DNA of 64,000 nucleotides from Sarcocystis neurona (lineage: Eukaryota > Apicomplexa > Conoidasida > Eucoccidiorida > Sarcocystidae): positions 4,927,292-4,991,291 of the forward strand of contig KL647288.1 of NCBI GenBank assembly GCA_000727475.1. The letters run 5' to 3'. The notes beneath the pieces are model-generated. The model was given only the letters and a program-made list of their open reading frames with translations, was not told the DNA's origin and did no database searches. Shown here piece by piece: positions 35,201-44,912 of the stretch. Position 1 is the first letter of the stretch. Every line of letters starts with the position of its first letter. A program made the translations under genes and the position numbers.

Positions 35201-36256
35201 GTCAGATGAGCTGCTCGAACAGAGGCCGGTGGCACGCCATTTGTTTCCTAGTAAGCGAGTGCTGCTGCTTTCACCTCCGCGTGTGTGCCCGTTGCTGCTA
35301 GTCACGTGGCTCTACCCTGCTTCTGGGGAGCTTTCTAGCAAAGCTGCTGCTGCGGCTGCACAGAGAATAGACCTGGATTCTGACACTGCAGCGTCTTCCT
35401 TTCGTTCGCAAAGTCATCTCCAAGCGCGAGAATCTACCGTTACAGGGATGCGCAGCCGAAACACGTACAAGGGTCACACAGGCGAATGTTTATACCGCGT
35501 GCACGTTTTCACACGCTTACAGCTAATGCTTAGATGCCGCCGTTTGCTGATGTGTGTCTCCTGGAGCAACCGTGTCGCAAAATCTCGATTCCTCACTGCA
35601 GGCAGACGGACAGCTTCAGAGAGCATCTGCATGTGCTTCTTCTCTTCGTGTTGCTCGTGGATTACTATTCTCCACCACTCACGCGACTGTGCCGGAGTCG
35701 CGTGATAAGACAACACAGGACAGAACCAAGCTCCAGAAGGTACTGCTCGTTGGGCAGACAAAGACTTCAGCAGAACAAAAAAGGGACACACCGCAGCAGC
35801 ACGTGCCGTGCCGAGGACGTTTGCAGAAGCAGCTACTGCCGCAGCCACGGCACAGCTTGTCCTGCGGGCCGCCGCAGCAGCAACTTCTTACGCGTGACAG
35901 TTGCGACGGCGGCAACCAGTAACAGCCTGACGGCAGTAGTATTTACAGGTCGCTAAACTTTTGTTCCCGAAGACCAACATGTAACCCAGTGGAGAGACGA
36001 AAAGAGAAATGGGGGACGGTGCGTGAGTGCTCTTCTGCGGACGTGAGGCGTTTAGGCTCAAATGCCGGAGAGAAGAGTCGCACGGACCAGGGGGCTGCAG
36101 CAAGAGGAAGGATGGCGAGTTTTTTGAAACTGTGCGTTACACTTTCTCGACCGCACGACTGGCAACACGCTCAAGACCCGGGAGCACCCGCACAAATTCC
36201 CCCACTGTCGCCGTCGCTGAACCTGCTCCGCCTCTTCTAGGTGTCGTTCGCGATAC

Positions 36257-36278
36257 ATATATATATATATATATATAT
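36257..36278. repeat. AT dinucleotide microsatellite
   Basis: A 22-bp run of alternating A and T between CATAC and GTGCG. Confidence 0.95.
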
Positions 36279-36709
36279 GTGCGTGAGCCGCATATACATA
36301 CACATGTGTGCATCTACATATATTTGGTCTTTTGTGTGGATCCCCTGCTGGCCCACAACAATACTGAGACAGGCGTGCACACCAACTCCTCCCCATGGCC
36401 CACGGGCCATAGAGACAGCGGTGGGCAGGCGCGCGTATGTGTGTATACACACATAGCGGGGTCCACAATAGTAAGTGTCTTGTGCACCATCCAGATTCTT
36501 CAGGACGTTCGGACAGGCATTAACAACTTTACTCCAGGCATCACTGTCTCGCACAGGTGTGAAGAGAGTTGCGCACGTATCGACGAAAGCTTTACTGCCT
36601 GGTGCTCCGCTGCCACGCCTCTGTTGTAATCAGACACTCTGCCCTCCGTTGGGCAAACGTGCCGGACAACCGATAGACCGTCTTTGTCGGATCAGCTCAA
36701 GCACCCACG

Positions 36710-36861
36710 GCTGCTCCTACCGCGTTGCCGCTGTTACTGATTCCACGGCTATATAAGCCTCTATCGTATTCAGTACTCACTTTCAGCTGCTCCTAGCGCG
36801 TTGCCGCTGTTACTACGGCTACGACTATATAAGCTTACTCCTCATTCAGGACTTCCTTATA
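36710..36861. repeat. 76-bp tandem duplication, each copy with a TATATAAG element
   Basis: Two units start at 36710 and 36786. Both contain GCGTTGCCGCTGTTACT, and further on CTATATAAGC at 36749-36758 and 36825-36834, exactly 76 bp apart. The duplicated block lies about 0.4 kb before the first assignable exon of the plus-strand gene at 37264, so it could be a duplicated promoter element. That role is inference; classical TATA boxes are not well established in coccidia. Confidence 0.7.
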
Positions 36862-37263
36862 GCCAGGCGTACCTTTTCCTCTGCTTACGTCGCACTCACG
36901 TGATTGTATATGCGGGGTTGATGTGTGCAAGTGGGTGCGAAGGAGACCGCACGTGGCTGCCTCTGTTCGGACCTATGGGGAACCTACTGTCCTGGTAGCA
37001 CTGCCTAGCAGAGGATGGTAAGAATGCACGCGTACTGCTATACAGCTCAGTTTGCAAATCCTTGTGTGTACACATACAGATTTGCAGCACTGCGGATACA
37101 CTTTATTATTTAGAGACATCTGTTTACGTAGTCCGTTTGGTGCGGGTGACGTAGCTCTAGGAGTTTGCTCAGATTCTGCTGGCAGAGGGGCGCGTTTGCT
37201 GCTGCTGCTGCTTACCACACGTGCTGCTTCTCGCGCCGCTGGTGGTCCTTCTTCGCGTCTGAG

Positions 37264-39243
37264 ACGACGGCGCAGTCAGGAAGACGCCAGCGGGGTCTCA
37301 CGGAAGGCAAAAGTCAGTTTAGCAGTGAGTTTGCATCAGTTAAGGACGTCTCTCTGCTGATATTCCGTTCTGCTGCATGCAATTCTCGTTGACGTGAATA
37401 GGTACATGCAATGACGCCGCACGATCGGGTACTGGAGCGCTGCCACTGCAGCGCTGGAAGCAGAAATATCTGTTTTCTGCCTCTAGTGGTCATTCAGCAA
37501 CAGCAGCAGCAGCGTACTGCGGCAACGCGGGAGACGGAGAAGAAGCTACTGGAGTCGTACGCTCACTCGCTGCCGGCGCCTCTTTGCCGTTTCGCTGCCC
37601 ACCTCTGCACGCAGGTAAGCAGCAACCGCAAGAAAAGACGACAGGCTGCAGCAGAAGCAGCATTCGGCAACACCAGCAACCGCTGCAGACACCCTCCAGC
37701 ATGAAGCAACTGCAGCGCTCGCCTCTGCGTAACCGTCTCTCTCCGTAAACATGCACACCTGTCTTTTCGCTTATCTCCGCTACAGCTCTCCCGCTTATTG
37801 CTGCGGTTCTTGCGCGTTTCCGCATGCGCAACACTACATATATACATGAACATGTGTATTTACCAGAGAGATTAAAGGGATGTACGGACGCAGGCGATGT
37901 GGACGCCTGCGACTGTGGGAGTCGCGCACTGCGTTACGCGGGAATGGTGCACACAGGTACAGGCGGTTGAGAAACTGTAGACTTACACCCTGCTGCAACA
38001 TGTCTCTGTTTTAGCCGACTGCGAGTGCCGGCGTAGTTACTCGTTGTTACAGTGTCCGTGCGGGCTTACTTGCAGCAGAAAACGGGTACACGTACATCCC
38101 AGATGACAGTGTATCCCCGTGAGCAAAGACATGTTCCGACAGCTGTCGACGTGCGCCTGGGCTTCTTCGCTGCTGTTCCGAGGCGCCGCCACAGCGAGCT
38201 GCATCGCAGACAGAGAGACTGCAACGGCAGCCGCGAAAGTACGAATGTATATGTGTACGCGCCCGGGTTGACATCCACAACGGCAGAGCAGGAGGTCATA
38301 CACGTGTTTGTACGTACACGTATGCACACATAAATGCATGTATGTCAAGATGTATGCACAGTGAAAGAGTAGTGGCTGAAGCACACGCGCATACACGTGT
38401 GTGTATGCGTGCTGTAATATGTTTCTTCAAAAAAAGAGCCGAGGCTGATGTGCGCACAGGTAGACGTTTATGTACACGTATCGTAGTTTTACGGAGAGGG
38501 AACTTTCCCTGATAGCATATGAATATCTACGTGTAGAGTCCTGCGCAGGTGAAAAAAGTCATATACAAAGGAACAGACACCCACCGTCACTCCACTTCCG
38601 TGCAGCTACACGAACACAACGCACCTCAAGCACGTGTGTGCAAGACGCTTTGCTTTCAGAAGGGTCGTCGCCATCCCTTCTAATCAGGGATTCTGCTGTT
38701 GGCTGGGGGCAGCTAACTGCCTCTGCGGACATCGTAAGTAATCGGTTTAATTGCCCTGCACGCAATTTTTGAGCAGTGTCGCACGCACTTGCATACGCCT
38801 GCGATCTGCTTTGTGTGCATGCTTGACGCAAGCAGATCCACGTAGTCGCGTCTGTGTAAGGGTTGTCGTCTCACCGTGATGACCAAGAACCACTGCAGTT
38901 CTTTTTCTCCCTGTGATTCAACCACCAGCTCGCCCGTCTACGAGTGCTGCGCGAAGAAGTGCACCTACTGAGCGAACATCAGCAGCAAATGCAGCGACAG
39001 CTGCTGCGGGCGGAAGCGAATGCTTCTGCAAGACAAGCTGCGAGAGCGGCATCCGCGTGGCGCTTGCTGCGGCTACAGCAGCAGCAGCAGGGATCTGATG
39101 TGGGGGCTCTCGAGCAGACAAAACTGCTGCTGCAGCAGGAAGCGGAAGATCTACAGCAGCTGCAAAGGCGTCTAATGCTGGCTCAAGAGGACCTCGTGCG
39201 TCACCGGCGTTTGAGAAAGCAGCTTCTGCAAAACGACATGTGA
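37264..39243 (+). CDS. Coiled-coil Gln/Leu/Ala-rich protein, three joined exons (5' incomplete)
   Basis: Three exons fit by splice site and phase. The first is about 37264-37324, leaving at GTGAGT in phase 1. The second is 37487-37614, entered through a classic pyrimidine-CTCTAG acceptor in phase 1 and leaving at GTAAGC in phase 0. The third is 38929-39243, entered through a pyrimidine-rich ACCAG acceptor in phase 0 and ending in TGA. The product has a Gln run in exon 2, then almost all of exon 3 (about 104 residues) forms a long amphipathic helix with Leu heptads and Gln/Arg/Glu, a likely coiled coil. Further 5' exons probably exist: plus-strand coding-like stretches lie at about 35339-35450 and 35560-35920, not joined here. 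A structural or scaffold role is conceivable; no family is recognised. Confidence 0.55.
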
Positions 39244-39737
39244 GACACTTATGTGACTTCGTATGCCCGGGGCCCGATGCTGCGCTTGCCGCGGCCTCCT
39301 CTTCGTGCCCCTCTAAATTTCGCGAGAGATACGTAGGCACACGTAGCTACCTTTAATGCCTGCGTCCACATCTGCACTGCTCAAACTGGGTTTTACTGCG
39401 TGCCTACGTGGAGAGCGACGCATATTGTCGGCCAGAGACGATAACGCTACGCTGCTGTTATTGCAGCAAGCCGTGGTGCTCTCATGCGTGCTATTGTCGG
39501 GGCCCATGTTACCACAATGGTATTACCCGTGCCGCTCACTCTGCGATACAACAACTACGGAAAATGCGTAGGATCCAACTCTACCCACGCGGTGATTCAC
39601 TGTGTTCCCGACATTTCCATGCAGTACAGACTCACCCTTGGTACATGTAGGTATATATTGCGGCTGGTATACACTTGTTAAATGACGCCCCTACTGGGCT
39701 GACGTAACTGTAGACTGGAGGCCTCATCTGTCCAAGA

Positions 39738-42700
39738 GTGTTATTGATATTCCCTGTCACGCGAGACAGACCACAGAGAGTCAGACTGCTCTTTCCGGAG
39801 TTTCCCCCACGGAGATCTGCACTTCGGCTGCTCTGCCTCCCGCTGCGACTGAAAAGCCGTGCCAGGCTGCTCTCTCTGCTTGTTGCTGTGGATGCTGTCT
39901 TCGGTGGGGCTTGCAGTGGGGAAGATAAGCGACGACAGTTTCAGGCACAAACCCGTGCTCCGGTCACGACGGAGCTGCTCTCTGAACCACCTGACAATAC
40001 TGGACCTGTTTTTTTGTGCCCGCAGCTTCTAGGCTGCAAAGAACCTAGTTTGGCTGCTGACACTGCAAGCAGCTGCTGCTATTCGTTTGCCTGCGGAGAC
40101 GACGGTCAGACACGACCGCAGCCGCATCTCAGCGGCTGTAGGGACGCCGCCAAGTTACAGCGCGCTGCGTGCGTGACAGTCGCTACGATGAACTCCAGTG
40201 TGACACGCGCAGCACTAGGTACAAAGGAAGCACAACAGAAAAGAAATTTTACGACGGCTGCAACACTAGAGCTAGCGGCAGCCGGTACGGTACCACTCTT
40301 GCACGCCTCAGCAGCAAGTCGAGTTGCCACAGTTGCAACGAAGATACCTGCGCACAGGGCTGCAACGTCAGCGAATGTCCCCGCAGCAGCCACTGGAGAA
40401 CCCGCAGTAGCTTGGATGCCCAAAATTCCGTTAAAGTCAACAGCAGGTATAACTCCAGTGTCCACAGTGGCGGAGGGAGTAACGGTAACAGCCGATCGAT
40501 ACTCCTTGGGTACAGACCCGGCTGCAAATAGATTCGGCGCGCAGCATGCTCAACACTCGCCAAACATTACAACGGAGTCCAGTCACTGCGCTCCTGCTCC
40601 CGTTGATGCTGTACATCGTCCAGGCTGTAGCAGCTGGTGTTGCACAGCTTACACGAATGAGTTCACCTGCTGCAGTAAGCCCCAGTACAAAAAGATACAG
40701 CAGCAGGCGCGGAAGCCTACCGACCGCAACATTTTCAGACCCAGCGAGGCTTTCAGCGACCGCGGCAGCACCCGGCGCCATAGAAAAAGCCACTGCATAC
40801 GATCGACCAACAGAGCGCCCCGCAACGTCGGTGTCTCTAGTCTCATCAACACGCAACGTGTCACAAGTGTCAGAAGCAGCCCCGACATCGGTGGCAGCGA
40901 AAGTGAGATTGACAGTTGCAGGGTCCGCAGCGTGACTGGCTGTCCTGGGCAGCTGGAAGAAGAAGAGGAAATGTTCGAACTGCGAGCTGAAGTAGAAGCC
41001 CTACAGTATGCGCTGCCAGCTCTTGAGCACCTACAAGAGAAGGCTCTGCGTGCTGCGATGCGCGCGTACAACAAACTGTACACGCCTGCTACTAGTCGCT
41101 ACTTTCCCCCTTCTGTTCCCGTCCTGCAGAACCTGCGAAAACTCAATGCTCAACGGCGGCGTTCCCAGTTGCAAGAGCCACAGCGTATGCAAAAGCAGCA
41201 ACAACCTCAGCAGTTACTGCAAGGCATAGAGCAGCAGCGAGAAAGGAGAAGCCGGATCGCTCCCCGCCTCGTCTTGAATAATCTCGAGCTTGCTCCCGGG
41301 GAAGTCGCGCTGCTGCAGGGCGACAAGCAGCAACTGGTGCAGCACCCAAAAGTGCTCAGCGGTTCTGTAACACCCAGTTTCGTCCGTGAGCAGCAGGCTT
41401 TTCAATGTGAAAGCGAAGGTATCATAGATGGACAGGGAAAGCGAAACAAACAGGCGGAGGCGGAAGCCACCCACCGCAGTTACGATGGAGTTACGAGCAC
41501 CGGTATCAGTAGTGGCAACTGGAGGAGCAACAAAGCTGGGAACGGCAAAACAGCGAAAAGTTACACGACACAAAGCGACACGAATCACGCCCCAGAAAAC
41601 GCACTACATGTCACTGTGGACGCAGCAGAAAGAAGAGGGAAGCATTCTCTGCTCTTCGAGCCCAGGTGGCCAGCAGCACGCCGAACTACCCTAGCTGAAG
41701 AAGGTGATTGCATCCGCCGATCTGACGCAGCCGTACAAAGAAAGAGAGGGACACCACGTTGCTCAGCGGCGGCAGCAGTGGGCGTCAGTGCTGCTGAAGG
41801 TGACAGCGGTAGCATGTCCGACAGAAGCGTGAGGAAGCCAGAACAGCTCTCCAGCCGGTCGTTGAAATGCATAGGGTCGAGTCACGAGCACCGTGCTCAC
41901 CCTCGTCAGACGCTGCAACACCACAGGCGATACCGTTCAGAGAAACCCACAACGCAGCACCGACAAAATGTATTGAGGGCTGGAACCGCGCCGTTACTCC
42001 AGCGTAGGAAGTGTCTAAGTTACTCAGGGTGGCAGCAGCACCTTCCTCAGAAAGCACCTTTTTTTCCGTTCGATTCTACGTTGGTTGTTGCTGCCCCTCA
42101 ATACCCCAGAACGGTGCACCAATCGCAGAGCAAACAACATCGCGCACAGCAGCAGCCGCACACGGAAGAGCCGAAAGAAGTGGAGAAGAAGCAACAGCAC
42201 CGTCGCGAACAGCCATTGCACCAAGGCAAACAGCTCCACTGCCGACAACGACTGCGGGCTGCACTTTTCAAGAGCACAGAAGGAGAATATGAAAGAACAT
42301 CTACACACGGTGTTTCTGCTGAGGTTCCCAGCAAAGGTTCGGCAGCAGAAGCCTTAGGGAAAGAAAAACCCTTGTCAGGCGGGGCACCAAGAACAGAGGC
42401 GACATCGAATAAGTTCGCTGTGTGTCAGCAATCACCAGCGTCTCCAGATTGCCACCACCATTACCAGAGCAAAGGAAGGACCACACGCAAATCAAAAACA
42501 ACGCTACAACGCGTCCCGCCGCCGCAAAGACAGCAGGAAGAGCCGCAGCACGAGCAAAAGCGGCAGCATCAGGCGACACAGGCGCCTCACGATGGTCTCA
42601 GGCAGGAGCGAAAACAGGAGCAAGCAGCTGCAGGCACACAGCAGCAGAACGAGCAATCGCAACACTTGCGCACCGACGAGCAGCGGCTGCACCTCCAGCA

Positions 42701-42872
42701 GATTCATGAGCACTCTCAGATGCTACAGCCGCAGCAGCCGCAGCAGCGTAAATGTTCCGGAACCTTATCTGGGAGCACGCCGTCTCCCCTCGGCTGCAGT
42801 CTCTCTTCGCGGTCGTTGTTTCTGCGCTGGTCCTCCTCATCTTGTTCTTCGCTTCTAGACGACGCGGCTTAA
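39738..42872 (+). CDS. Large Gln-rich protein with a coiled coil, function unknown
   Basis: An uninterrupted plus-strand frame of 1044 codons (opening at a GTG; the first ATG is 40188) ends at TAA 42870-42872. The sequence before that ATG contains a hydrophobic stretch (about residues 43-52) followed by Gly-Ala-Cys-Ser, so a signal sequence supplied by an upstream exon is possible. The central region is Ser/Thr-rich. Residues about 406-455 form an acidic-to-mixed coiled-coil-like helix. Gln-rich tracts encoded by CAG lie near residues 470-530 and 960-1010. The minus strand and other frames give weaker shadows. A possible alternative last exon with a transmembrane helix lies at 42800-42907 in another frame. 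Composition is typical of Eimeria low-complexity exons. Confidence 0.55.
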   Translation: MLLIFPVTRDRPQRVRLLFPEFPPRRSALRLLCLPLRLKSRARLLSLLVAVDAVFGGACSGEDKRRQFQAQTRAPVTTELLSEPPDNTGPVFLCPQLLGCKEPSLAADTASSCCYSFACGDDGQTRPQPHLSGCRDAAKLQRAACVTVATMNSSVTRAALGTKEAQQKRNFTTAATLELAAAGTVPLLHASAASRVATVATKIPAHRAATSANVPAAATGEPAVAWMPKIPLKSTAGITPVSTVAEGVTVTADRYSLGTDPAANRFGAQHAQHSPNITTESSHCAPAPVDAVHRPGCSSWCCTAYTNEFTCCSKPQYKKIQQQARKPTDRNIFRPSEAFSDRGSTRRHRKSHCIRSTNRAPRNVGVSSLINTQRVTSVRSSPDIGGSESEIDSCRVRSVTGCPGQLEEEEEMFELRAEVEALQYALPALEHLQEKALRAAMRAYNKLYTPATSRYFPPSVPVLQNLRKLNAQRRRSQLQEPQRMQKQQQPQQLLQGIEQQRERRSRIAPRLVLNNLELAPGEVALLQGDKQQLVQHPKVLSGSVTPSFVREQQAFQCESEGIIDGQGKRNKQAEAEATHRSYDGVTSTGISSGNWRSNKAGNGKTAKSYTTQSDTNHAPENALHVTVDAAERRGKHSLLFEPRWPAARRTTLAEEGDCIRRSDAAVQRKRGTPRCSAAAAVGVSAAEGDSGSMSDRSVRKPEQLSSRSLKCIGSSHEHRAHPRQTLQHHRRYRSEKPTTQHRQNVLRAGTAPLLQRRKCLSYSGWQQHLPQKAPFFPFDSTLVVAAPQYPRTVHQSQSKQHRAQQQPHTEEPKEVEKKQQHRREQPLHQGKQLHCRQRLRAALFKSTEGEYERTSTHGVSAEVPSKGSAAEALGKEKPLSGGAPRTEATSNKFAVCQQSPASPDCHHHYQSKGRTTRKSKTTLQRVPPPQRQQEEPQHEQKRQHQATQAPHDGLRQERKQEQAAAGTQQQNEQSQHLRTDEQRLHLQQIHEHSQMLQPQQPQQRKCSGTLSGSTPSPLGCSLSSRSLFLRWSSSSCSSLLDDAA

Positions 42873-42907
42873 ACCTTACAGTGGTCTCTGAGGAATTTCG
42901 CGCGTAA
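42800..42907 (+). CDS. Possible last exon encoding a transmembrane anchor and short tail
   Basis: After a pyrimidine-rich CGGCTGCAG acceptor, the phase-0 frame gives 35 residues to TAA at 42905: about 17 mostly hydrophobic residues, then Ser-Arg-Arg-Arg and a 13-residue polar tail. This is a textbook type I membrane anchor with a positive-inside stop. It overlaps the end of the 1044-codon frame in a different frame. The obvious donor just upstream (GTAAAT at 42748) does not have the right phase, and other in-phase donors, such as the GTGTGT at 42420, are weak, so the link is unproven. Confidence 0.35.
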   Translation, partial: SLFAVVVSALVLLILFFASRRRGLNLTVVSEEFRA

Positions 42908-43116
42908 TCATGCTGCACGGACACCGGAAGAAGAGAGAGCTGGCATCCTGTGATACATGCGGTACCTGCACTCTGTGACCACCACTGCAAATACATGATT
43001 GATAAGCATTCTTCGGCTGTCGCATCGGCCCTGCTTATGTGGCTGGCCGTCTTGCTGCGATTTTGTCTGTTACTGCGCCCTCGCGGATGTGCTGGTATGC
43101 ACAGGTTTTAGGTATC

Positions 43117-43160
43117 CGAAAGTGTGTGGGGTACAAAAGTGTGTGGGGTACAAAGGGACG
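43117..43160. repeat. 18-bp tandem duplication
   Basis: AAAGTGTGTGGGGTACAA occurs twice in tandem, starting about 43119 and 43137. Confidence 0.85.
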
Positions 43161-43457
43161 TAGAACAGCACGGCAGCACTGCAGTGAAACAACCACTTAG
43201 CTGCAAACCAAAGATAACAAACTCATTTTTCAGCTCAGCGAGTTTAGCAGCTAATTCTATAGCGCTGTACAGCTCTGCTGCTGTCACAATGGTTACGCAG
43301 ACTCTGGCACTGAACAGATCCGACAAGATTTTCCTATGCCAGAAATATATTCTATAATATGTTACACTGCACAGTTAGTATCTCGGGCGTGCGGCTGTAC
43401 GCGCGTCAAGCACTCCCTTGCAGCCGCGGTTGCTGTTGCGGCTAGTGCTACTGCAGA

Positions 43458-43781
43458 ATGTTACCGCGATTACCGCTGCTGTCCCTGCCAAAAAGTGCGG
43501 GCCGTAAGTTTTACACGAGTGATAATACACTACAGGAAGGTCCAGCAACATCTTCTGCGACTCTGTTGTTGGCCACAGATGAGAGCAGTGAACGTTGCAG
43601 TCAGCCTTTAACAAATGTGGGTGACTCTTATGAACTTGCGGCGTCCGTCGCTCACGTCTCTGCGTACCGTGAGATATGGCCTGGAGAAAACCTTGAAAGC
43701 GCAATCTCACAACCACCTTCGGGCGATGTTGTGTACGGGCACAGCAAGGGTGGATACATAGATGCGTGTACAATATTCTGA
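43458..43781 (+). CDS. Small open frame, function unknown
   Basis: ATG 43458 to TGA 43781 gives 107 residues of well-mixed, polar composition without low-complexity runs. There is no signal peptide, membrane segment or family I recognise. It could be an independent small gene or the read-through of a 3' exon. A minus-strand frame starting at ATG 43996 overlaps and ends at a good GTGAGC donor near 43655; it is a serious alternative. Only one of the two is likely real. Confidence 0.28.
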   Translation: MLPRLPLLSLPKSAGRKFYTSDNTLQEGPATSSATLLLATDESSERCSQPLTNVGDSYELAASVAHVSAYREIWPGENLESAISQPPSGDVVYGHSKGGYIDACTIF

Positions 43782-44410
43782 GCGGCTGATGACAGTGGTG
43801 AGGTCGCTGGAGTGCCATAGACGTATCCAGCAGCTGCAACAGCGGCATAGCTCGAATGAATCTCTACTGTCCTCATTGCCGTCTCCCACCCTTTAGACCA
43901 CCCTAGGTCTTGATACGGTTCAGCGTAAAGCAGGGCGACAATGGTGCATTGATCTTGCTCCACGGATAACGCACAAAGGAGTACCGGCGTCCCCATTGTC
44001 TGCCTTTAACTGACGAACGTCAGCGCAAAGTGAAGTGCCTTTCAAAGTGACAGCCCGCTTGCAGGCGAGGAATGTTAAATTGCATTTTCGTACCTGTCGT
44101 GAAGGCGTACACTAACGTTTACGCAGATACACCGGATTTTCACGTTTTACCAAATTCGCGTCGACACACGTGGAGAGGTATCAGTGGAGAGCATGCTGTT
44201 CAAAAAGGTGCGTTAAAGCTGTGTTACGCTCTGCAGCAACAGCTGCGCCTGCTGCCATTAAGAGTCTGCAAGCAGTGCGCTAGGTGCAGAAGCTCACGTA
44301 AACGAATCATGCCTTTGCTTCAAGCGGAATAATAAGTGTCTTGTTGTACAGAGTAGGCACTGGGGAGCAGCACCTTTTTCATGCTTCACATGCGAAACAT
44401 GTGCACAGTG

Positions 44411-44502
44411 AATATTCCTTCAGAGAGTAAGTGGTTTCCTGCTGTGATTAGTCACAAATATTCCTTCAGCGAGGAAGTGATTTCTTCCTGTGATTAGTCA
44501 CA
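44411..44502. repeat. 46-bp tandem duplication
   Basis: Units 44411-44456 and 44457-44502 share a start (AATATTCCTTCAG) and end (TGTGATTAGTCAC) and differ at a few central positions. They lie in the gap between the small frame at 43.5-44.0 kb and the 3' end of the MOCS2A gene. Confidence 0.85.
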
Positions 44503-44912
44503 AACTTCCGCACCTACCTCTCCGTACAAAAGTCATACAAGCGTAAGTCTGCATTTAAAAATACGTATTCCGCACGGTGAAGGGCCCCAACGCTACAGAG
44601 TGTGTGGTCGATTGGCATAAAGTGACTACGTGGGTATGTGTCGAATGTGGGATCTTTCGTGTGCACGTCAAGAATTCACGGATACAGTGGAGTGCTCCGC
44701 ATGATTCACTTGTGTGACAAATCTTCCTTGACAAGGCATACAGATGTGAGTGTGTGCTTTTCACCTGCATCAGAATATGCCTACGTTACGACGCACAATC
44801 CACCCACACATTTCTAGTGGTACACCCTGTGTAGGCGCAGGCATAGCAGTTTACACGGTGCTGGTCGATCCAACGACGCACCGCTGGGCGTCAGTAAAAC
44901 AGTGTTTTGTCT

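Noticed and set aside
43655..43996. Minus-strand frame from ATG 43996 ending at a GTGAGC donor
   Set aside because: It is protein-like, but no matching next exon was found and a better-mixed plus-strand frame overlaps it; kept only as an alternative.
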